Source of the DNA: Advenella mandrilli
Lineage (GTDB): Bacteria; Pseudomonadota; Gammaproteobacteria; Burkholderiales; Burkholderiaceae_B
NCBI RefSeq assembly: GCF_016595155.1
Contig: NZ_JAENGP010000007.1
Span: 81,777-145,776 of the forward strand
Direction of reading: 5' to 3'
Length of the DNA: 64,000 nt
In this document: piece after piece, positions 17,435 to 27,635 of the stretch
How positions within the stretch are numbered: the first letter of the stretch is position 1
Layout: each line of letters starts with the position of its first letter
Notes under the pieces: generated by a model
What the model was told of the DNA's origin: nothing
Databases searched by the model: none
What the model saw: only the letters and a program-made list of their open reading frames with translations
Made by a program: the position numbers and the translations under genes

Positions 17435-18112
17435 TTATACATGGCCCTTTTCTGCCAGGGAAACGGCTTTGTCTGCCGCCACAATCAGGTGGTCCAGTAG
17501 TTTGATATCCACCAGCTGCAGCGCTTTTTGAATATGCCTGGTCAGGGAGATGTCCGCCATGCTGGGTTCGGGAATGCCCGAGGGGTGATTGTGGGCAATA
17601 ATGACAGCCGCCGCGTGATGTTTAAGCGATGACTTGACCAGTTCTCTGGGATAAACTGAAGCCTGGGAAAGTGTGCCTTGTGATATTTCTTCGCTGCAAA
17701 TAAGGCGATAGCGGGTGTCCAGATAAATCGCCATGCAGTGCTCCACCTTCAGGTGGGCCAGTTTGCTGCTGCAATAGGCCTTGACTTTATGCGGGTGGTC
17801 CAGGGCGCTGCGCGATTGCAGCTCTTCTTCAAGGGAGCGTTTGGCCAGTTCATGAATAGCCAGTAACTGGCAGGTTTTGGCATCGCCCAGGCCTTTTACT
17901 TTTTGCAGCAGGGCAATGTCTGCGGCCAGCAGGTTACGCAACCCACCAAAATCGTTTAACAGACGGGCTCCAAAATTAACGGCATCGCAGCCGCTGGTGC
18001 CGGTTCGCAGTACAATGGCAAGCAGTTCGGGGGTGGTTAACACTTCGGGGCCATGACTGATCAGACGCTCTCTTGGGCGTTCCTGGTCGGAAATAAAGCG
18101 ATAAGTTGACAT
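17435..18112 (-). CDS. radC: RadC-family JAB1/MPN-domain protein
   Basis: 225 residues. An N-terminal helix-hairpin-helix-like part (PRERLISHGPEVLTTPELLAIVLRTG, split here as two blocks) precedes the JAB/MPN domain. The metal-binding signature is HNHPSG at ~173-178 followed by an S/D pair in MADISLT. Once named a DNA repair protein, but its role is unsettled; JAB-fold metalloenzyme activity is suggested by the intact motif. Transcribed divergently from fkpB-ispH, an arrangement common in betaproteobacteria. Confidence 0.93.
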   Translation of the reverse strand: MSTYRFISDQERPRERLISHGPEVLTTPELLAIVLRTGTSGCDAVNFGARLLNDFGGLRNLLAADIALLQKVKGLGDAKTCQLLAIHELAKRSLEEELQSRSALDHPHKVKAYCSSKLAHLKVEHCMAIYLDTRYRLICSEEISQGTLSQASVYPRELVKSSLKHHAAAVIIAHNHPSGIPEPSMADISLTRHIQKALQLVDIKLLDHLIVAADKAVSLAEKGHV

Positions 18113-18178
18113 AACAGTTAAAATGGTTATTTTAAGACACCATTAAGGTGACAGATTTTGATCGGGAAGTCAGAAAAA

Positions 18179-18634
18179 GTGAATCATATTGTCCACGCCA
18201 ATTCGTATTTAACCTTGCACTACCGTATTACCCTGGCTTCCGGTCCAGGGGCGGGTTCAGTGTTTATGGATACCTTTACCGGGAACCCGGGCACGCTTTT
18301 AATGGGTGCCAATCAATGGTTACCCGCCATGGAAGAACCCCTGCTGGGCAAGAAAGAGGGTGATGAATTTAGCTTTACCCTTACGGCGGCACAGGCTTAC
18401 GGAGAAAAAAATCCCGAGCTTTTGCAACGGGTTACCAAAACCATGCTGGCTGAACATGCCGGCGAGAACGCCACGTTTGAAAGCGGTGATATGGTTGAAT
18501 TTCCAGCCCCTAATGGCGGGCGTTATTCAGGCATTTTCAAAGAATGGGGAGATACCTGGGCGTTGTTCGACTTTAACCATCCTTTGGCAGGCCTTGACCT
18601 GAAAGTAGATGTGTCGTTGCTGGGGGTCATGTAA
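18179..18634 (+). CDS. fkpB: FKBP-type peptidyl-prolyl cis-trans isomerase, SlpA/FkpB type
   Basis: Cytoplasmic prolyl isomerase and chaperone that acts on folding proteins. From the GTG at 18179 it is 151 residues: [37 protein letters not shown] (in two blocks) and [18 protein letters not shown], with the insert-in-flap segment between. GTG is chosen because GGGAAG is well spaced before it; an in-frame TTG at 18158 is the alternative. The stop overlaps the ispH start (TAATG), so the pair is translationally coupled, as in many proteobacteria. Confidence 0.92.
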   Translation: MNHIVHANSYLTLHYRITLASGPGAGSVFMDTFTGNPGTLLMGANQWLPAMEEPLLGKKEGDEFSFTLTAAQAYGEKNPELLQRVTKTMLAEHAGENATFESGDMVEFPAPNGGRYSGIFKEWGDTWALFDFNHPLAGLDLKVDVSLLGVM

Positions 18635-19575
18635 TGACAGCGGGAATGGAAATTCTTCTGGCTGATCCCAGGGGGTTTTGTGCCGGTGTCGATCGCGCCA
18701 TTGATATCGTGGTGCGTGCCCTTGAATTGCATGGTGCGCCCATTTATGTCAGGCACGAAATCGTGCATAACCGCTTTGTGGTGGAAAGCCTGCGCAAGCA
18801 GGGCGCCATATTTATTGATGAACTTGATGAAGCCCCCGCTGGTTCAATTGTCGTCTTCTCTGCGCACGGTGTCTCCCAGACAGTGCGTCAGGAAGCGCAG
18901 GAACGTGGCCTGAAAGTATTTGATGCAACCTGCCCATTGGTGACCAAGGTTCATGTTGAAGTCAGCAAAATGCACGCCGAGGGCCGTGAAATTATCATGA
19001 TCGGGCACAAAGGTCACCCAGAGGTTGAGGGTACGTTGGGACAGGCCAAAGGACATATGTATTTGGTGGAAACCATCCAGGATGTTGAAAACCTGGCGGT
19101 GGAAAATCCTGAAAACCTGGCTTTTGTGACCCAGACAACGCTGTCTGTTGATGATGCCGAGGCCGTTTCCAATGCCTTGCGCAAGCGTTTTCCCACTATT
19201 GTGGCGCCTAAGAAAGCGGATATTTGCTACGCGACACAAAACCGTCAGGATGCAGTTAAAATCATGGCGCCTGAATGCGATGTGTTTTTTGTAGTGGGCA
19301 GTGAAAACAGTTCCAACTCAAACCGTTTGCGAGAGGTGGCCGAGCGTTTGTCTTGCCCGGCTTATCTGATAGACGGTGCCGAGGCTATCCAGCCCGAGTG
19401 GCTGGACAATGCGCGGCATATCGGCATTACGGCTGGTGCCTCTGCACCCGAAGTGCTGGTGCAGGAAGTCATTACCCGTTTGCGGGAGCTGGGCGCGGTG
19501 TCGGTCCGGAAAATACAAGGGGCAGAAGAAAACGTGTCGTTTCCTTTGCCTAAAGAGTTATCACGTAAAAAATAA
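18634..19575 (+). CDS. ispH: 4-hydroxy-3-methylbut-2-enyl diphosphate reductase
   Basis: Last step of the MEP isoprenoid pathway: reduces HMBPP to IPP and DMAPP with an iron-sulfur cluster. 313 residues. The three cluster cysteines are visible in [11 protein letters not shown] (~Cys16), [12 protein letters not shown] (~Cys100) and [15 protein letters not shown] preceded by a cysteine at ~201 in [10 protein letters not shown]. An HGV motif (FSAHGVSQ) and the TQTTLS motif bind substrate. It follows fkpB with overlapping codons; [10 protein letters not shown] at codon 5 is an alternative start. Confidence 0.96.
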   Translation: MTAGMEILLADPRGFCAGVDRAIDIVVRALELHGAPIYVRHEIVHNRFVVESLRKQGAIFIDELDEAPAGSIVVFSAHGVSQTVRQEAQERGLKVFDATCPLVTKVHVEVSKMHAEGREIIMIGHKGHPEVEGTLGQAKGHMYLVETIQDVENLAVENPENLAFVTQTTLSVDDAEAVSNALRKRFPTIVAPKKADICYATQNRQDAVKIMAPECDVFFVVGSENSSNSNRLREVAERLSCPAYLIDGAEAIQPEWLDNARHIGITAGASAPEVLVQEVITRLRELGAVSVRKIQGAEENVSFPLPKELSRKK

Positions 19576-19591
19576 TCAGGAGATATTCAGG

Positions 19592-20239
19592 ATGAAGTTA
19601 TATGGCTATTATCGCAGTTCGGCTGCTTATCGTGTCAGGATTGCGCTTAATCTGAAAGGGCTGGAATATGATACCGTGCCGGTTCACTTGTTAAAAGACG
19701 GCGGCCAGCAATTAAGCCATACTTATCGAGAGTTGAATCCCACCGCCCTGGTGCCCACTTTCACTGACGATAATGTCAGTATTGGCCAGTCACTGGCGAT
19801 TATCGAGTATCTGGAAGAGGCTTATCCGGCTACCTTTGCGCTATTGCCCGATACTTACGCGGCCCGGGCCCGGGTGCGTTCACTGGCGCAATTCATTGCC
19901 TGCGACATTCATCCCTTAAACAATTTGCGTGTGCTGAAATATTTAACCCGCACGCTGGGTGTCAGTGATGAAGCCAAAAATGAATGGTATTTGCATTGGG
20001 TGCGTGAGGGTTTTGATTCGCTTGAAAAAATCCTGGCTTCATCCAGCCAGACCGGTAAATTCTGCCATGGTGACACGCCCACCCTGGCCGATATCTGCCT
20101 GGTGCCGCAAGTGGCCAATGCCCGCCGGTTCAATCTTGATTTAACCCCTTACCCCAGTATTGTGCGCATTGATGCCGCATGTCATAAGGAAGAGGCTTTT
20201 ATTAGGGCAGCGCCGGCCAATCAGGCTGACGCCGAATAG
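19592..20239 (+). CDS. maiA: maleylacetoacetate isomerase / zeta-class glutathione S-transferase
   Basis: 215 residues from the ATG at 19592, which has AGGAG upstream; the longer open frame before it overlaps ispH out of frame. N-terminal thioredoxin-like GST domain with the zeta-class motif YYRSSAAYRVRIALNLKGL (first SS is catalytic), then an all-helical C domain with GDTPTLADICLVPQ. The zeta class isomerises maleylacetoacetate to fumarylacetoacetate, but no other tyrosine-catabolic gene is nearby, so another thiol-transfer role is possible. Converges on maf, with the 3' ends overlapping by 19 bp. Confidence 0.88.
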   Translation: MKLYGYYRSSAAYRVRIALNLKGLEYDTVPVHLLKDGGQQLSHTYRELNPTALVPTFTDDNVSIGQSLAIIEYLEEAYPATFALLPDTYAARARVRSLAQFIACDIHPLNNLRVLKYLTRTLGVSDEAKNEWYLHWVREGFDSLEKILASSSQTGKFCHGDTPTLADICLVPQVANARRFNLDLTPYPSIVRIDAACHKEEAFIRAAPANQADAE

Positions 20240-20832
20240 GCATGCCGTAGCAGGCGGCAGGTTTCAAACAGTGGCAATCCCATCACGCCACTGTAACTTC
20301 CCGCGATGTGTTCAATAAATACGGAAGCCAGGCCCTGTATCCCATAGGCGCCGGCTTTTCCGTTACCTTCCTGGCTGGCGCAGTAGGCCTTTATTTCCTG
20401 TGGTTCAAGCGTTTTCATGCTTACCCGGGTAATAGAGACATCAGTAAAGTATTGCCCCTGCCAGGCCACCACAATGGCGGTATGTACTTCATGGGTTTTG
20501 CCAGACAGCAGGCCCAGGATCCTGGCCGTGTCCGCATCATCAACGGGTTTGCCCAATACCTCGCCCTCAAGAATGACGCAGGTGTCGGCGGTTAGCACGG
20601 GTTTTTGGGCAAGTCTCTGTTGTTCAATAAAGTGATTGGCACGCACGGCCTTGTCCATGGATGTACGCTGTACATAAACATGGGCCGCCTCGCCTGGGTG
20701 TTGCGGTTCGTCTTCGCCGGGGGGCGTTGGCACAAGCAAAACTTCATGGGGTACGTCAATCTGGTTCAGCAGTTCATGACGGCGGGGGCTGACCGAAGCC
20801 AGGTAAATGGAAGGGGGAATTCCAGGAAGCAT
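20221..20832 (-). CDS. maf: Maf-family nucleoside triphosphate pyrophosphatase
   Basis: 203 residues. Maf signature at the N terminus (YLASVSPRRHELL), then YVQRTSMDKA and the acid-rich motif VLTADTCVILEGEVLGKP, where the Asp coordinates metal. Maf proteins hydrolyse dTTP/UTP or modified nucleotides to monophosphates, limiting incorporation of non-canonical bases; the subgroup is not settled here. Last gene of the yebC-purD-hemF-nadD-rsfS-rlmH-maf run on the minus strand, 14 bp after rlmH. In Bordetella-like genomes an RNase G gene usually follows; here it does not. Confidence 0.92.
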   Translation of the reverse strand: MLPGIPPSIYLASVSPRRHELLNQIDVPHEVLLVPTPPGEDEPQHPGEAAHVYVQRTSMDKAVRANHFIEQQRLAQKPVLTADTCVILEGEVLGKPVDDADTARILGLLSGKTHEVHTAIVVAWQGQYFTDVSITRVSMKTLEPQEIKAYCASQEGNGKAGAYGIQGLASVFIEHIAGSYSGVMGLPLFETCRLLRHAYSASA

Positions 20833-20846
20833 ATCGGATAAGAATT

Positions 20847-21317
20847 TCAGGCCCTGTGATAGGGGTGGTTAACCAGAATGGCCCAGGCCCGGTAAAGCTG
20901 CTCGGCCAGGACAATGCGTACCATCGGGTGAGGAAGGGTTAAGGAGGAAAGCCGGATCATGCCGGAACAGCTTTTTTTCAGTTCGCTATCCAGGCCATCG
21001 GGGCCACCAATCAGGAACACCACATCTTGCCCGCCACTGCGCCATTGCTCAAGGCGAGAGGACAGATTCATGGTGGTCAGGTCTTTGCCATGCTCGTCAA
21101 GGGCAATGCGCAAGGCTGAAGCCGGAATGGCGGCTTCAATGCGTTTGGCTTCGGCCAACATCATTTGCGGCGGTGTTTTCCCTGTGGTGCGTGGCTCGGG
21201 TTTGATTTCTTTTAATTCGATGGCGCAATCGGCCGGCATGCGCTTGGCATAATCATCCCAGGCGGTTTCTACCCAGGCCGGCATTCTTGTACCAACGGCA
21301 ATCACAATCAACTTCAT
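20847..21317 (-). CDS. rlmH: 23S rRNA (pseudouridine-1915-N3) methyltransferase
   Basis: Uses S-adenosylmethionine to methylate pseudouridine 1915 in helix 69 of assembled ribosomes. 156 residues from ATG at 21317 ([17 protein letters not shown]), the size of the family; a longer upstream open frame overlaps rsfS and is not used. SPOUT knot motifs are present: FLIGGPDGL at ~103-111 and [14 protein letters not shown] with HPYHRA at the C terminus. Lies 10 bp after rsfS. Confidence 0.96.
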   Translation of the reverse strand: MKLIVIAVGTRMPAWVETAWDDYAKRMPADCAIELKEIKPEPRTTGKTPPQMMLAEAKRIEAAIPASALRIALDEHGKDLTTMNLSSRLEQWRSGGQDVVFLIGGPDGLDSELKKSCSGMIRLSSLTLPHPMVRIVLAEQLYRAWAILVNHPYHRA

Positions 21318-21327
21318 GACTTGGGCT

Positions 21328-21732
21328 TTAGATATTGGGGTCGTAGGCCTGGTCGGGAGAAATGACAGGTGGTGCCTGGGTGGATTGGGGTAACAATTTG
21401 ACGTGTACCGGTTTATCACCCCAAACGGCTTCAAGATCGTAGTATTGGCGGATGGCCGGTTGCATGCAATGAATCACGATATCGCCAATATCCAGCAAGA
21501 CCCATTCACCGGTATCCATGCCTTCAAGGGCAATAATCTGGATGCCGTGCTTGCGTACCACCTCAGAGACACTTTGTGCCAAAGAGCGGGTTTGGCGGTT
21601 TGAGCTGCCGCTGGCAATAATGACGCGGTCAAACAGGCTGGTCAGGTGGGTAGTGTTGAATATCTTGATGTCCTGGGCTTTAACATCTTCCAGGGCATCA
21701 ATAACAAGGCGTTGAAGTTTTTGTATTTCCAT
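21328..21732 (-). CDS. rsfS: ribosome silencing factor
   Basis: 134 residues. Binds L14 and blocks subunit joining, slowing translation in starvation. Family motifs: [13 protein letters not shown] at the start, [18 protein letters not shown], and [20 protein letters not shown], followed by [10 protein letters not shown]. The C-terminal ~20 residues are variable and proline-rich. Placed between nadD and rlmH, as in most proteobacteria. Confidence 0.95.
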   Translation of the reverse strand: MEIQKLQRLVIDALEDVKAQDIKIFNTTHLTSLFDRVIIASGSSNRQTRSLAQSVSEVVRKHGIQIIALEGMDTGEWVLLDIGDIVIHCMQPAIRQYYDLEAVWGDKPVHVKLLPQSTQAPPVISPDQAYDPNI

Positions 21733-21761
21733 AATGATTCTGTAGTAATAATCTTAATGAT

Positions 21762-22349
21762 TTAAGTGTAAAGTTTATGTTGCCGGATGTATTCAAGGAC
21801 CGGTTGCGGCAGCAACCCGTTGACATCGTGGTGGTTTGCAAGGCGCTGGCGGATATCGCTAGATGAAATATCCACGGCTTCAAACGACAGTGTAATCAGT
21901 TTTTTGCCTTTTTGTTGCAGTTTTTCAGCCAGTGGCCGGGGTACTTCAAAAGGGTGGGTGTTTCTTTGGGCCACCACCAGGGTGACATGATTAATAATGT
22001 CTTCCCATTGGTGCCAGGTGCAAAAGTTGGCTAGCTGGTCGGTGCCCAGCAGCCAGTAATAGCAGGCGTTTTCCGGTAATGCCTTCAGGGTGTCTATGGT
22101 ATAGGTGGCGCCTTGACGGGTAATTTCAATATCATTAACAGTCATGCCGGGTTGGCCGGTAATGGCCAGACCCAGCATGTCAAGACGTTGTTGGCCGTTC
22201 GCTGTCAATGCCTGCTTTTGCCAGGGATTGCCCACCGGAATGAACTGTACCTCGTCAAGGGACAGTGCATCCAGGGCGGTGTGGGCCAATGCCAGGTGGG
22301 CATTGTGAACAGGATTGAAGCTTCCGCCAAGAAGCCCGATTTTTTTCAT
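21762..22349 (-). CDS. nadD: nicotinate-nucleotide adenylyltransferase
   Basis: Joins nicotinate mononucleotide with ATP to give deamido-NAD in NAD synthesis. 195 residues from ATG at 22349 ([19 protein letters not shown]), where GSFNPVHNAH carries the nucleotidyltransferase HxxH-type motif. The C-terminal ISSSDIRQRL block (~165-174) is the second family motif. The start overlaps the hemF stop by one base (TGATG), so translation is likely coupled. An apparent N-terminal extension in the open frame lies inside hemF and is rejected. Confidence 0.95.
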   Translation of the reverse strand: MKKIGLLGGSFNPVHNAHLALAHTALDALSLDEVQFIPVGNPWQKQALTANGQQRLDMLGLAITGQPGMTVNDIEITRQGATYTIDTLKALPENACYYWLLGTDQLANFCTWHQWEDIINHVTLVVAQRNTHPFEVPRPLAEKLQQKGKKLITLSFEAVDISSSDIRQRLANHHDVNGLLPQPVLEYIRQHKLYT

Positions 22350-23257
22350 CAGAGCCAGTCTCGGGGCGTCAGGAAATAATAAAGCTGGGCTTCGGCCGAA
22401 CCGGGTTCGGGTTTCCAGTCGTAGCGCCAGCTTGCGGTAGGCGGCATGGAAAGCAGGATGGATTCGGTGCGTCCGCCCGATTGCAGGCCAAACAGGGTAC
22501 CCCTGTCCCAAACCAGGTTGAACTCGACATAGCGTCCACGGCGGTAGGCCTGGAAGTCTCGCTCTTTTTGACCGAAAGCCAGGCTCTTGCGCTTTTGCAC
22601 AATGGGCAGGTAAGCCTGTGTAAACGCATTGCCAGTGGCCTGGACAAGGGCAAAAGACTGTTCAAAGCCCAGGTCGTTCAGGTCGTCAAAAAAAATACCG
22701 CCCACACCGCGGGTTTCATTGCGGTGCTTCAGGAAAAAGTAGCGGTCACACCATTCCTTGTATTCCTGGTAGCGTGTTTTGCCGAACGGCTCAAGCGCAT
22801 CATGACAGGTCTGGTGGAAATGACGGGCGTCGTTTTCAAAGGCATAGTAGGGAGTCAGGTCTATGCCGCCGCCAAACCAGAACACATCACTTTCACCGGG
22901 CTGGTTGGCTTTGGCCACGAACATCCGTACATTCATGTGGGTGGTGGGAATATAGGGGTTATGCGGGTGTAAAACCAGTGAAACCCCCATGGCTTCCCAA
23001 GAGCGGCCAGCCAGTTCGGGGCGGTGTGCGCTGGCCGAAGGTGGGAGTTTTGCTCCCATGACGTGGCTGAACAGCACGGCACCGCGCTCAAATACATTGC
23101 CACCTTCTATATAGCGGGACAGGCCACCCCCGCCCTCTGGGCGCTCCCAGGCATCCTGGGAGAAGGCAAGGCCGTCTTCTTTTTCAAGCGCAGCAACAAT
23201 GGAAGCCTGCAGTGAGCGAAAATACTGGCTGACCTGGTCTAGGGGAATGTGCGACAT
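22349..23257 (-). CDS. hemF: oxygen-dependent coproporphyrinogen III oxidase
   Basis: Decarboxylates two propionates of coproporphyrinogen III with O2 in haem synthesis; an aerobic enzyme. 302 residues, normal length. Motifs: [18 protein letters not shown] near residue 45-65, [12 protein letters not shown] around 125, and [12 protein letters not shown] around 185. ATG at 23257 follows the purD stop by one base. Presence of this enzyme indicates an organism that makes haem under air. Confidence 0.96.
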   Translation of the reverse strand: MSHIPLDQVSQYFRSLQASIVAALEKEDGLAFSQDAWERPEGGGGLSRYIEGGNVFERGAVLFSHVMGAKLPPSASAHRPELAGRSWEAMGVSLVLHPHNPYIPTTHMNVRMFVAKANQPGESDVFWFGGGIDLTPYYAFENDARHFHQTCHDALEPFGKTRYQEYKEWCDRYFFLKHRNETRGVGGIFFDDLNDLGFEQSFALVQATGNAFTQAYLPIVQKRKSLAFGQKERDFQAYRRGRYVEFNLVWDRGTLFGLQSGGRTESILLSMPPTASWRYDWKPEPGSAEAQLYYFLTPRDWL

Positions 23258-23258
23258 A

Positions 23259-24536
23259 TTACTTTAAAGCCCTCCAGGCGATATCGCTGCGATATTGCTG
23301 GCCGTCAAACTTGATTTGTTTGACGGCGGCGTAGGCGGTTTCGCGGGCCTGTTGCACGGTGTCGCCCAGGGCGGTTACGCACAGTACCCGGCCACCAGAA
23401 GTTAGCAGCTGGTTGTTTTGCAATGTGGTGCCGGCATGGAAGGTTACGCAATCTTTTTGCGCGGCAGGAATGCCGGTAATGGTATCGCCGGTGCGGGGCG
23501 TGCCGGGATAGTTATATGAAGCCATGACAACGCCCAATGCGGTACGTGGGTCCCAGCTGATGCTGGCCTGGTCAAGCTTGCCTTGTGCCGCTTTAAGCAG
23601 GGTGTCGGCATAATCGCCCTGCAGGCGCATGATGATGGGTTGGGTTTCAGGGTCGCCCATGCGGCAGTTGAACTCGAGTACCTTGATGCTGCGGTCTTCA
23701 TCGTTGCCGTCATCAATCATGAGGCCGGCATATAAAAAACCGGTGAAGGTAATGCCGTCTTTTTCCATGCCCTGGATAGTGGGGTAAATAACTTCCTGCA
23801 TAATGCGTTCATGCAGGCGGTCGGAAACGATGGGGGCAGGAGAATAAGCGCCCATGCCGCCGGTGTTGGGGCCCTGGTCGTTGTCAAGCTGACGCTTGTG
23901 GTCCTGGCTGGTTGCCATGGGCAAAATGCTTTTGCCATCGCACATGACAATGAAACTGGCTTCTTCGCCGGCCAGAAAACCTTCAATAACAACACGGGCA
24001 CCGGCTTCACCCAGGCTGCCATCACCCAGCATGGCATCAACGGCATCGTGTGCTTCTTGTTGGGTTTGGGCAACCACTACGCCTTTGCCGGCAGCCAGAC
24101 CGTCTGCTTTCACAACAATAGGTGCGCCCTGTTCGTTGATGTAAGCGTGTGCTTCTTCGGGGGAGGTAAAAGTGGCATAAGCCGAGGTGGGAATGTGATG
24201 GCGAACCATGAAAGCCTTGGCGAAATCCTTGGAGCTTTCCAGTTGTGCAGCGGCCTGGGAGGGGCCAAAAATGGCCAGCCCCTGTTCACGGAACAGGTCA
24301 ACCACACCGGCAGCCAATGGTGCTTCGGGGCCCACAACGGTTAGGTCAATGCCTTCTGTTTTGGCAAAGCTAGCCAACTCATCAAGGTTGGTAATGGGTA
24401 CATTCTTGAGTAATGGATCAAGTGCGGTGCCACCGTTGCCGGGGGCCACAAACACATTGGTGACTTGTGCGGATTGGGCAATGCGCCATGCAATGGCGTG
24501 CTCACGGCCGCCGTTGCCAATAACGAGTACTTTCAT
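23259..24536 (-). CDS. purD: phosphoribosylamine-glycine ligase (GAR synthetase)
   Basis: Second step of purine synthesis: joins glycine to 5-phosphoribosylamine using ATP. 425 residues. N domain starts [19 protein letters not shown]; the ATP-grasp domain holds [17 protein letters not shown] (~135-151), [25 protein letters not shown] (in two blocks, ~212-236) and [12 protein letters not shown] with the metal-binding Glu/Asn. Sits 15 bp after yebC and 1 bp before hemF. Confidence 0.97.
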   Translation of the reverse strand: MKVLVIGNGGREHAIAWRIAQSAQVTNVFVAPGNGGTALDPLLKNVPITNLDELASFAKTEGIDLTVVGPEAPLAAGVVDLFREQGLAIFGPSQAAAQLESSKDFAKAFMVRHHIPTSAYATFTSPEEAHAYINEQGAPIVVKADGLAAGKGVVVAQTQQEAHDAVDAMLGDGSLGEAGARVVIEGFLAGEEASFIVMCDGKSILPMATSQDHKRQLDNDQGPNTGGMGAYSPAPIVSDRLHERIMQEVIYPTIQGMEKDGITFTGFLYAGLMIDDGNDEDRSIKVLEFNCRMGDPETQPIIMRLQGDYADTLLKAAQGKLDQASISWDPRTALGVVMASYNYPGTPRTGDTITGIPAAQKDCVTFHAGTTLQNNQLLTSGGRVLCVTALGDTVQQARETAYAAVKQIKFDGQQYRSDIAWRALK

Positions 24537-24551
24537 TGTTGGATTTTCGCT

Positions 24552-25286
24552 TTATTCTTCTGTTTCATCAAAAACAGCAGTTGTATAAACCTCTTGCACG
24601 TCATCAAGACTTTCAAGCTGGTCAAGGATTTTCTGCATTTTACTGGCCTCGTCACCGGTCAGTAGCGTTTCATTCAGGGGTTTCATGACGATGGCTTCCA
24701 TTTCTGGCTTCAGTTCTGCTTCAATAAAAGCATCACGTACCGGGGCATACTGTTCCGGGGCACAAACCACTTCAATCATGCCATCTTCATCGGTCAGGAT
24801 GTCATCAGCACCGGCTTCAAGAGCCACTTCCATGATTTTGTCTTCACTGGTGCCGGGGGCAAAAATGAATTGCCCGCAATGCTGGAACATGAAGGCCACA
24901 GAACCGTCCTGGCCCAGGTTGCCGCCGTGTTTGGTTAGCGCGTGGCGTACATCGGATACGGTACGCACACGATTGTCGGTCATGCAATCGATAAGGACAG
25001 CGGCACCACCAAGACCATAGCCTTCATAACGGATAGATTCGTAGTTGGCGCCATCGGCCCCACCTGCGCCTCGGGTAATGGCACGCTGGATATTGTCTTT
25101 TGGCATATTGGCAGCGGTTGCTTTATCCCATGCCAGGCGAAGAGCAGGGTTGGCATTCGGGTCGGCACCGCCAGCGCGTGCTGCAACGGTAATTTCACGA
25201 ATGATTTTTGTCCATATCTTTCCGCGTTTGGCATCCTGGCGACCTTTCCGGTGCTGGATATTTGCCCATTTACTATGTCCGGCCAT
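24552..25286 (-). CDS. YebC/PmpR-family protein (TACO1-like)
   Basis: 244 residues starting [20 protein letters not shown], the family hallmark, with [19 protein letters not shown] in the middle. Members are annotated as transcriptional regulators; recent work on the family also assigns a role in relieving ribosome stalling. It heads the yebC-purD-hemF run. Both functional ideas come from the family, and the sequence does not choose between them. Confidence 0.95.
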   Translation of the reverse strand: MAGHSKWANIQHRKGRQDAKRGKIWTKIIREITVAARAGGADPNANPALRLAWDKATAANMPKDNIQRAITRGAGGADGANYESIRYEGYGLGGAAVLIDCMTDNRVRTVSDVRHALTKHGGNLGQDGSVAFMFQHCGQFIFAPGTSEDKIMEVALEAGADDILTDEDGMIEVVCAPEQYAPVRDAFIEAELKPEMEAIVMKPLNETLLTGDEASKMQKILDQLESLDDVQEVYTTAVFDETEE

Positions 25287-25400
25287 ATCAATAACAGTTA
25301 AAGTAAGTTAATCAAAACTTACATTTTACCCTGAGTGCGACAAACTTTTATAGAATATGGCTAGATTTCCTAATGTTTTGTACTTGACAAAGGTTTATAT

Positions 25401-26891
25401 ATGGCAGATCCCATCCTGATCGCTAAAAATGCAAAGACAGATGTTTTTCTTTTGCCCAAACTGGCCAACCGTCACGGTTGCATAACGGGTGCAACCGGAA
25501 CCGGTAAAACCATTACGCTTCAGGTCTTGGCGCAGTCTTTTTCCCGCATCGGCACGCCCGTATTCCTGGCTGATGTGAAAGGAGATCTGACGGGTATTTC
25601 GCAAACTGGTATTGAAAGTCCCAAACTGCTTGAACGTCTTGAAAAACTGGGTCTGCCGATACCTCAATGGGGTGGCTGCCCAACCGTTTTATGGGATGTG
25701 TTTGGTGAGCAGGGTCATCCGGTTCGGGCAACGGTATCCGATATGGGGCCGTTGTTGCTGTCGCGTATGTTAAACCTGAATGACACGCAAACCGGTATCC
25801 TGAATCTGGTGTTCAAAGTGGCCGATGATGAAAATCATCTCTTGCTGGACCTGAAAGACCTTCGGGCTATGCTGCAAAACGTGAATGACAGGGCAGCCGA
25901 ATTAAGGCCGGTGTATGGCAACGTCTCCGCCGCTTCGGTGGGGGCTATCCAGCGTGCTTTGCTGCAGCTGGAAACCCAGGGTGCAGACCGCTTTTTTGGC
26001 GAGCCCATGCTGGATATTCACGACCTGATCCGCTGTAATGCGCAAGGTCAGGGTATGGTGAATATCCTGGCCGCAGACAAGCTGATGCATTCGCCCAAGC
26101 TGTACGCCGTGTTTTTGCTGTGGTTACTGGCTGAGATTTATGAGTCTTTACCCGAAGTGGGCGACCCGGATCAACCCCGGTTTGTGTTTTTCTTTGACGA
26201 GGCACACCTGCTGTTTGATGATGCACCCAAGGTTTTGCTTGAGAAAATTGAGCAGATTGTACGTCTGGTACGCTCAAAAGGGGTGGGGGTTTATTTTGTC
26301 ACGCAAAATCCGGCCGATATCCCAGACTCTGTTTTGGGTCAACTGGGCAACCGGATCCAGCATGCCCTGCGTGCCTTTACGCCACGCGACCAGAAAGCGG
26401 TAAAAACGGCAGCAGACACCATGAGGCCCAACCCTGAACTGGATATTGCCCGCGAGATTACCGAATTGGGCGTGGGCGAAGCACTGATTTCCTGCCTGGA
26501 TGCCAAGGGCAGCCCCGGTGTTACGCAGCGTGCCTGGGTGTTGCCACCGGCCAGCCGCATGGGGCCGGCAACCGATGCAGAGCGCCAGTTTATTCGTAAT
26601 CTGTCGGGTTTTTCTGGCAAATACGACACGCTGATTGACAGGGAGTCGGCGTTTGAAGTGCTTACCCGTCGGGCCGAACAGAAAAATGCACAAGCCACCG
26701 CCCAGGCACAACCCGAAGATGAAGGTATTTGGGGGGCAGTCAAGGAAATGATGATTGGCTCAACCGGGCCGCGGGGGGGGCGCAAGGATGGCGTGATTCA
26801 GCAAGTGGCCAAGGGGATGGTTCGGGATACGGCCAGGAAAATGCTGCGTGGGGTGTTGGGGTCATTAATTGGCAAAAGTGGCAAGCGCTAG
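25401..26891 (+). CDS. HerA/VirD4-like ATPase of the DUF853 (YjgR) family
   Basis: 496 residues. Walker A is [12 protein letters not shown] at ~33-44, the Walker B region is [17 protein letters not shown] at ~255-271. The family is HerA-like in its C-terminal ATPase fold but lacks the HAS-barrel and the usual NurA partner, and its function is unknown. A glycine/lysine-rich tail (GPRGGRKDG) ends the protein. Single gene between yebC (divergent) and the MarR gene (convergent). Only the ATPase activity is a safe prediction. Confidence 0.9.
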   Translation: MADPILIAKNAKTDVFLLPKLANRHGCITGATGTGKTITLQVLAQSFSRIGTPVFLADVKGDLTGISQTGIESPKLLERLEKLGLPIPQWGGCPTVLWDVFGEQGHPVRATVSDMGPLLLSRMLNLNDTQTGILNLVFKVADDENHLLLDLKDLRAMLQNVNDRAAELRPVYGNVSAASVGAIQRALLQLETQGADRFFGEPMLDIHDLIRCNAQGQGMVNILAADKLMHSPKLYAVFLLWLLAEIYESLPEVGDPDQPRFVFFFDEAHLLFDDAPKVLLEKIEQIVRLVRSKGVGVYFVTQNPADIPDSVLGQLGNRIQHALRAFTPRDQKAVKTAADTMRPNPELDIAREITELGVGEALISCLDAKGSPGVTQRAWVLPPASRMGPATDAERQFIRNLSGFSGKYDTLIDRESAFEVLTRRAEQKNAQATAQAQPEDEGIWGAVKEMMIGSTGPRGGRKDGVIQQVAKGMVRDTARKMLRGVLGSLIGKSGKR

Positions 26892-26970
26892 TTTTAATGG
26901 ATTGGCCGTAAAGCCAGCTTTATGCCCAGCGTTATTGGTGCTGCCATTTCATGCCGGGGAGCAAGACGGT

Positions 26971-27501
26971 TCAGGCATTCATGCCCGTTTCCTGAATGGA
27001 TTTTAAAATATCAGGATTGGCATTCAATAATAGACGGGTCAGCAGGCTTTTAAGCAGCTCTACTTCTTGTTCTGTAAACCCATGCAGGTGATGATTTAAA
27101 GCCTGGGCAACCGAAGGAAGCAGCTTATCATTAACCTGTTTGCCTTTTTCGGTCAGCGTCAGCTTGATGACCCGACGGTCTTTCTCGCTACGCTGGCGGG
27201 TAAGAAAACCTTTGGCTTCCAGTCTGTCAAGGGTGCGCGTCATGGCACCGGTGTCCACTTCGGCAATGCGTGCCACACAGGCCGGTGTATCTGCTTTGCT
27301 AAGTCCGATAATGGCAATGGGATGCCATTGCGTGGCCGTCAGGCCTAGCGGCGCCATGTTTTTTTCAATCATGTTATGAATGGAAAAATGTGCCAGACGA
27401 ATCAGGTAGCCAATATTTTCCTGTCCGCGAGGAACGTCTTCGGGCCTGATGGTGAAGGCTTCTTCCGGTTTGGATGGCGGCGTTTTTTCGTTATTCATCA
27501 T
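26971..27501 (-). CDS. MarR-family transcriptional regulator
   Basis: 176 residues. Winged helix core from ~60 to ~135: ATQWHPIAIIGLSKADTPA, ARIAEVDTGAMTRTLDRLEAKGFLTRQ (recognition helix and start of the wing), SEKDRRVIKLTLTEKG. The DR(R) wing motif is intact. N-terminal ~25 residues are variable and charged. Divergent from a quinone reductase gene across a 134-bp AT-rich gap, so it likely represses that gene and responds to a phenolic or quinone-like ligand; the link is inference. Confidence 0.9.
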   Translation of the reverse strand: MMNNEKTPPSKPEEAFTIRPEDVPRGQENIGYLIRLAHFSIHNMIEKNMAPLGLTATQWHPIAIIGLSKADTPACVARIAEVDTGAMTRTLDRLEAKGFLTRQRSEKDRRVIKLTLTEKGKQVNDKLLPSVAQALNHHLHGFTEQEVELLKSLLTRLLLNANPDILKSIQETGMNA

Positions 27502-27635
27502 TTTAAATGGTTGCTTAGGCAGATATTGTCAAAGTATACTGTTTTTTTAATAATTATTATTGATATATATTGAATAAAAGTTTTTATTAATTATCATGTT
27601 AGTTAATTCTTTATTTATCATTATTGGAGTTAAAC
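27502..27635. promoter_or_regulatory. divergent marR/quinone reductase control region
   Basis: This 134-bp, very AT-rich gap carries several overlapping dyads around TAATAATTATTATTGATA and TATTAATTATCATGTTAG. MarR proteins typically bind such short palindromes between divergent genes. The exact operator cannot be fixed by eye. TTGGAG ends 6 nt before the GTG of the reductase. Confidence 0.4.

Noticed and set aside
19376..19591. Long open frame upstream of maiA that would add 72 residues.
   Set aside because: It overlaps ispH out of frame; the zeta-class GST starts MKLYGYYRSS with a good ribosome site at 19592.
21318..22511. Upstream extensions of rlmH and nadD open frames.
   Set aside because: They lie inside rsfS and hemF, and the family start sequences and ribosome sites support the shorter forms.
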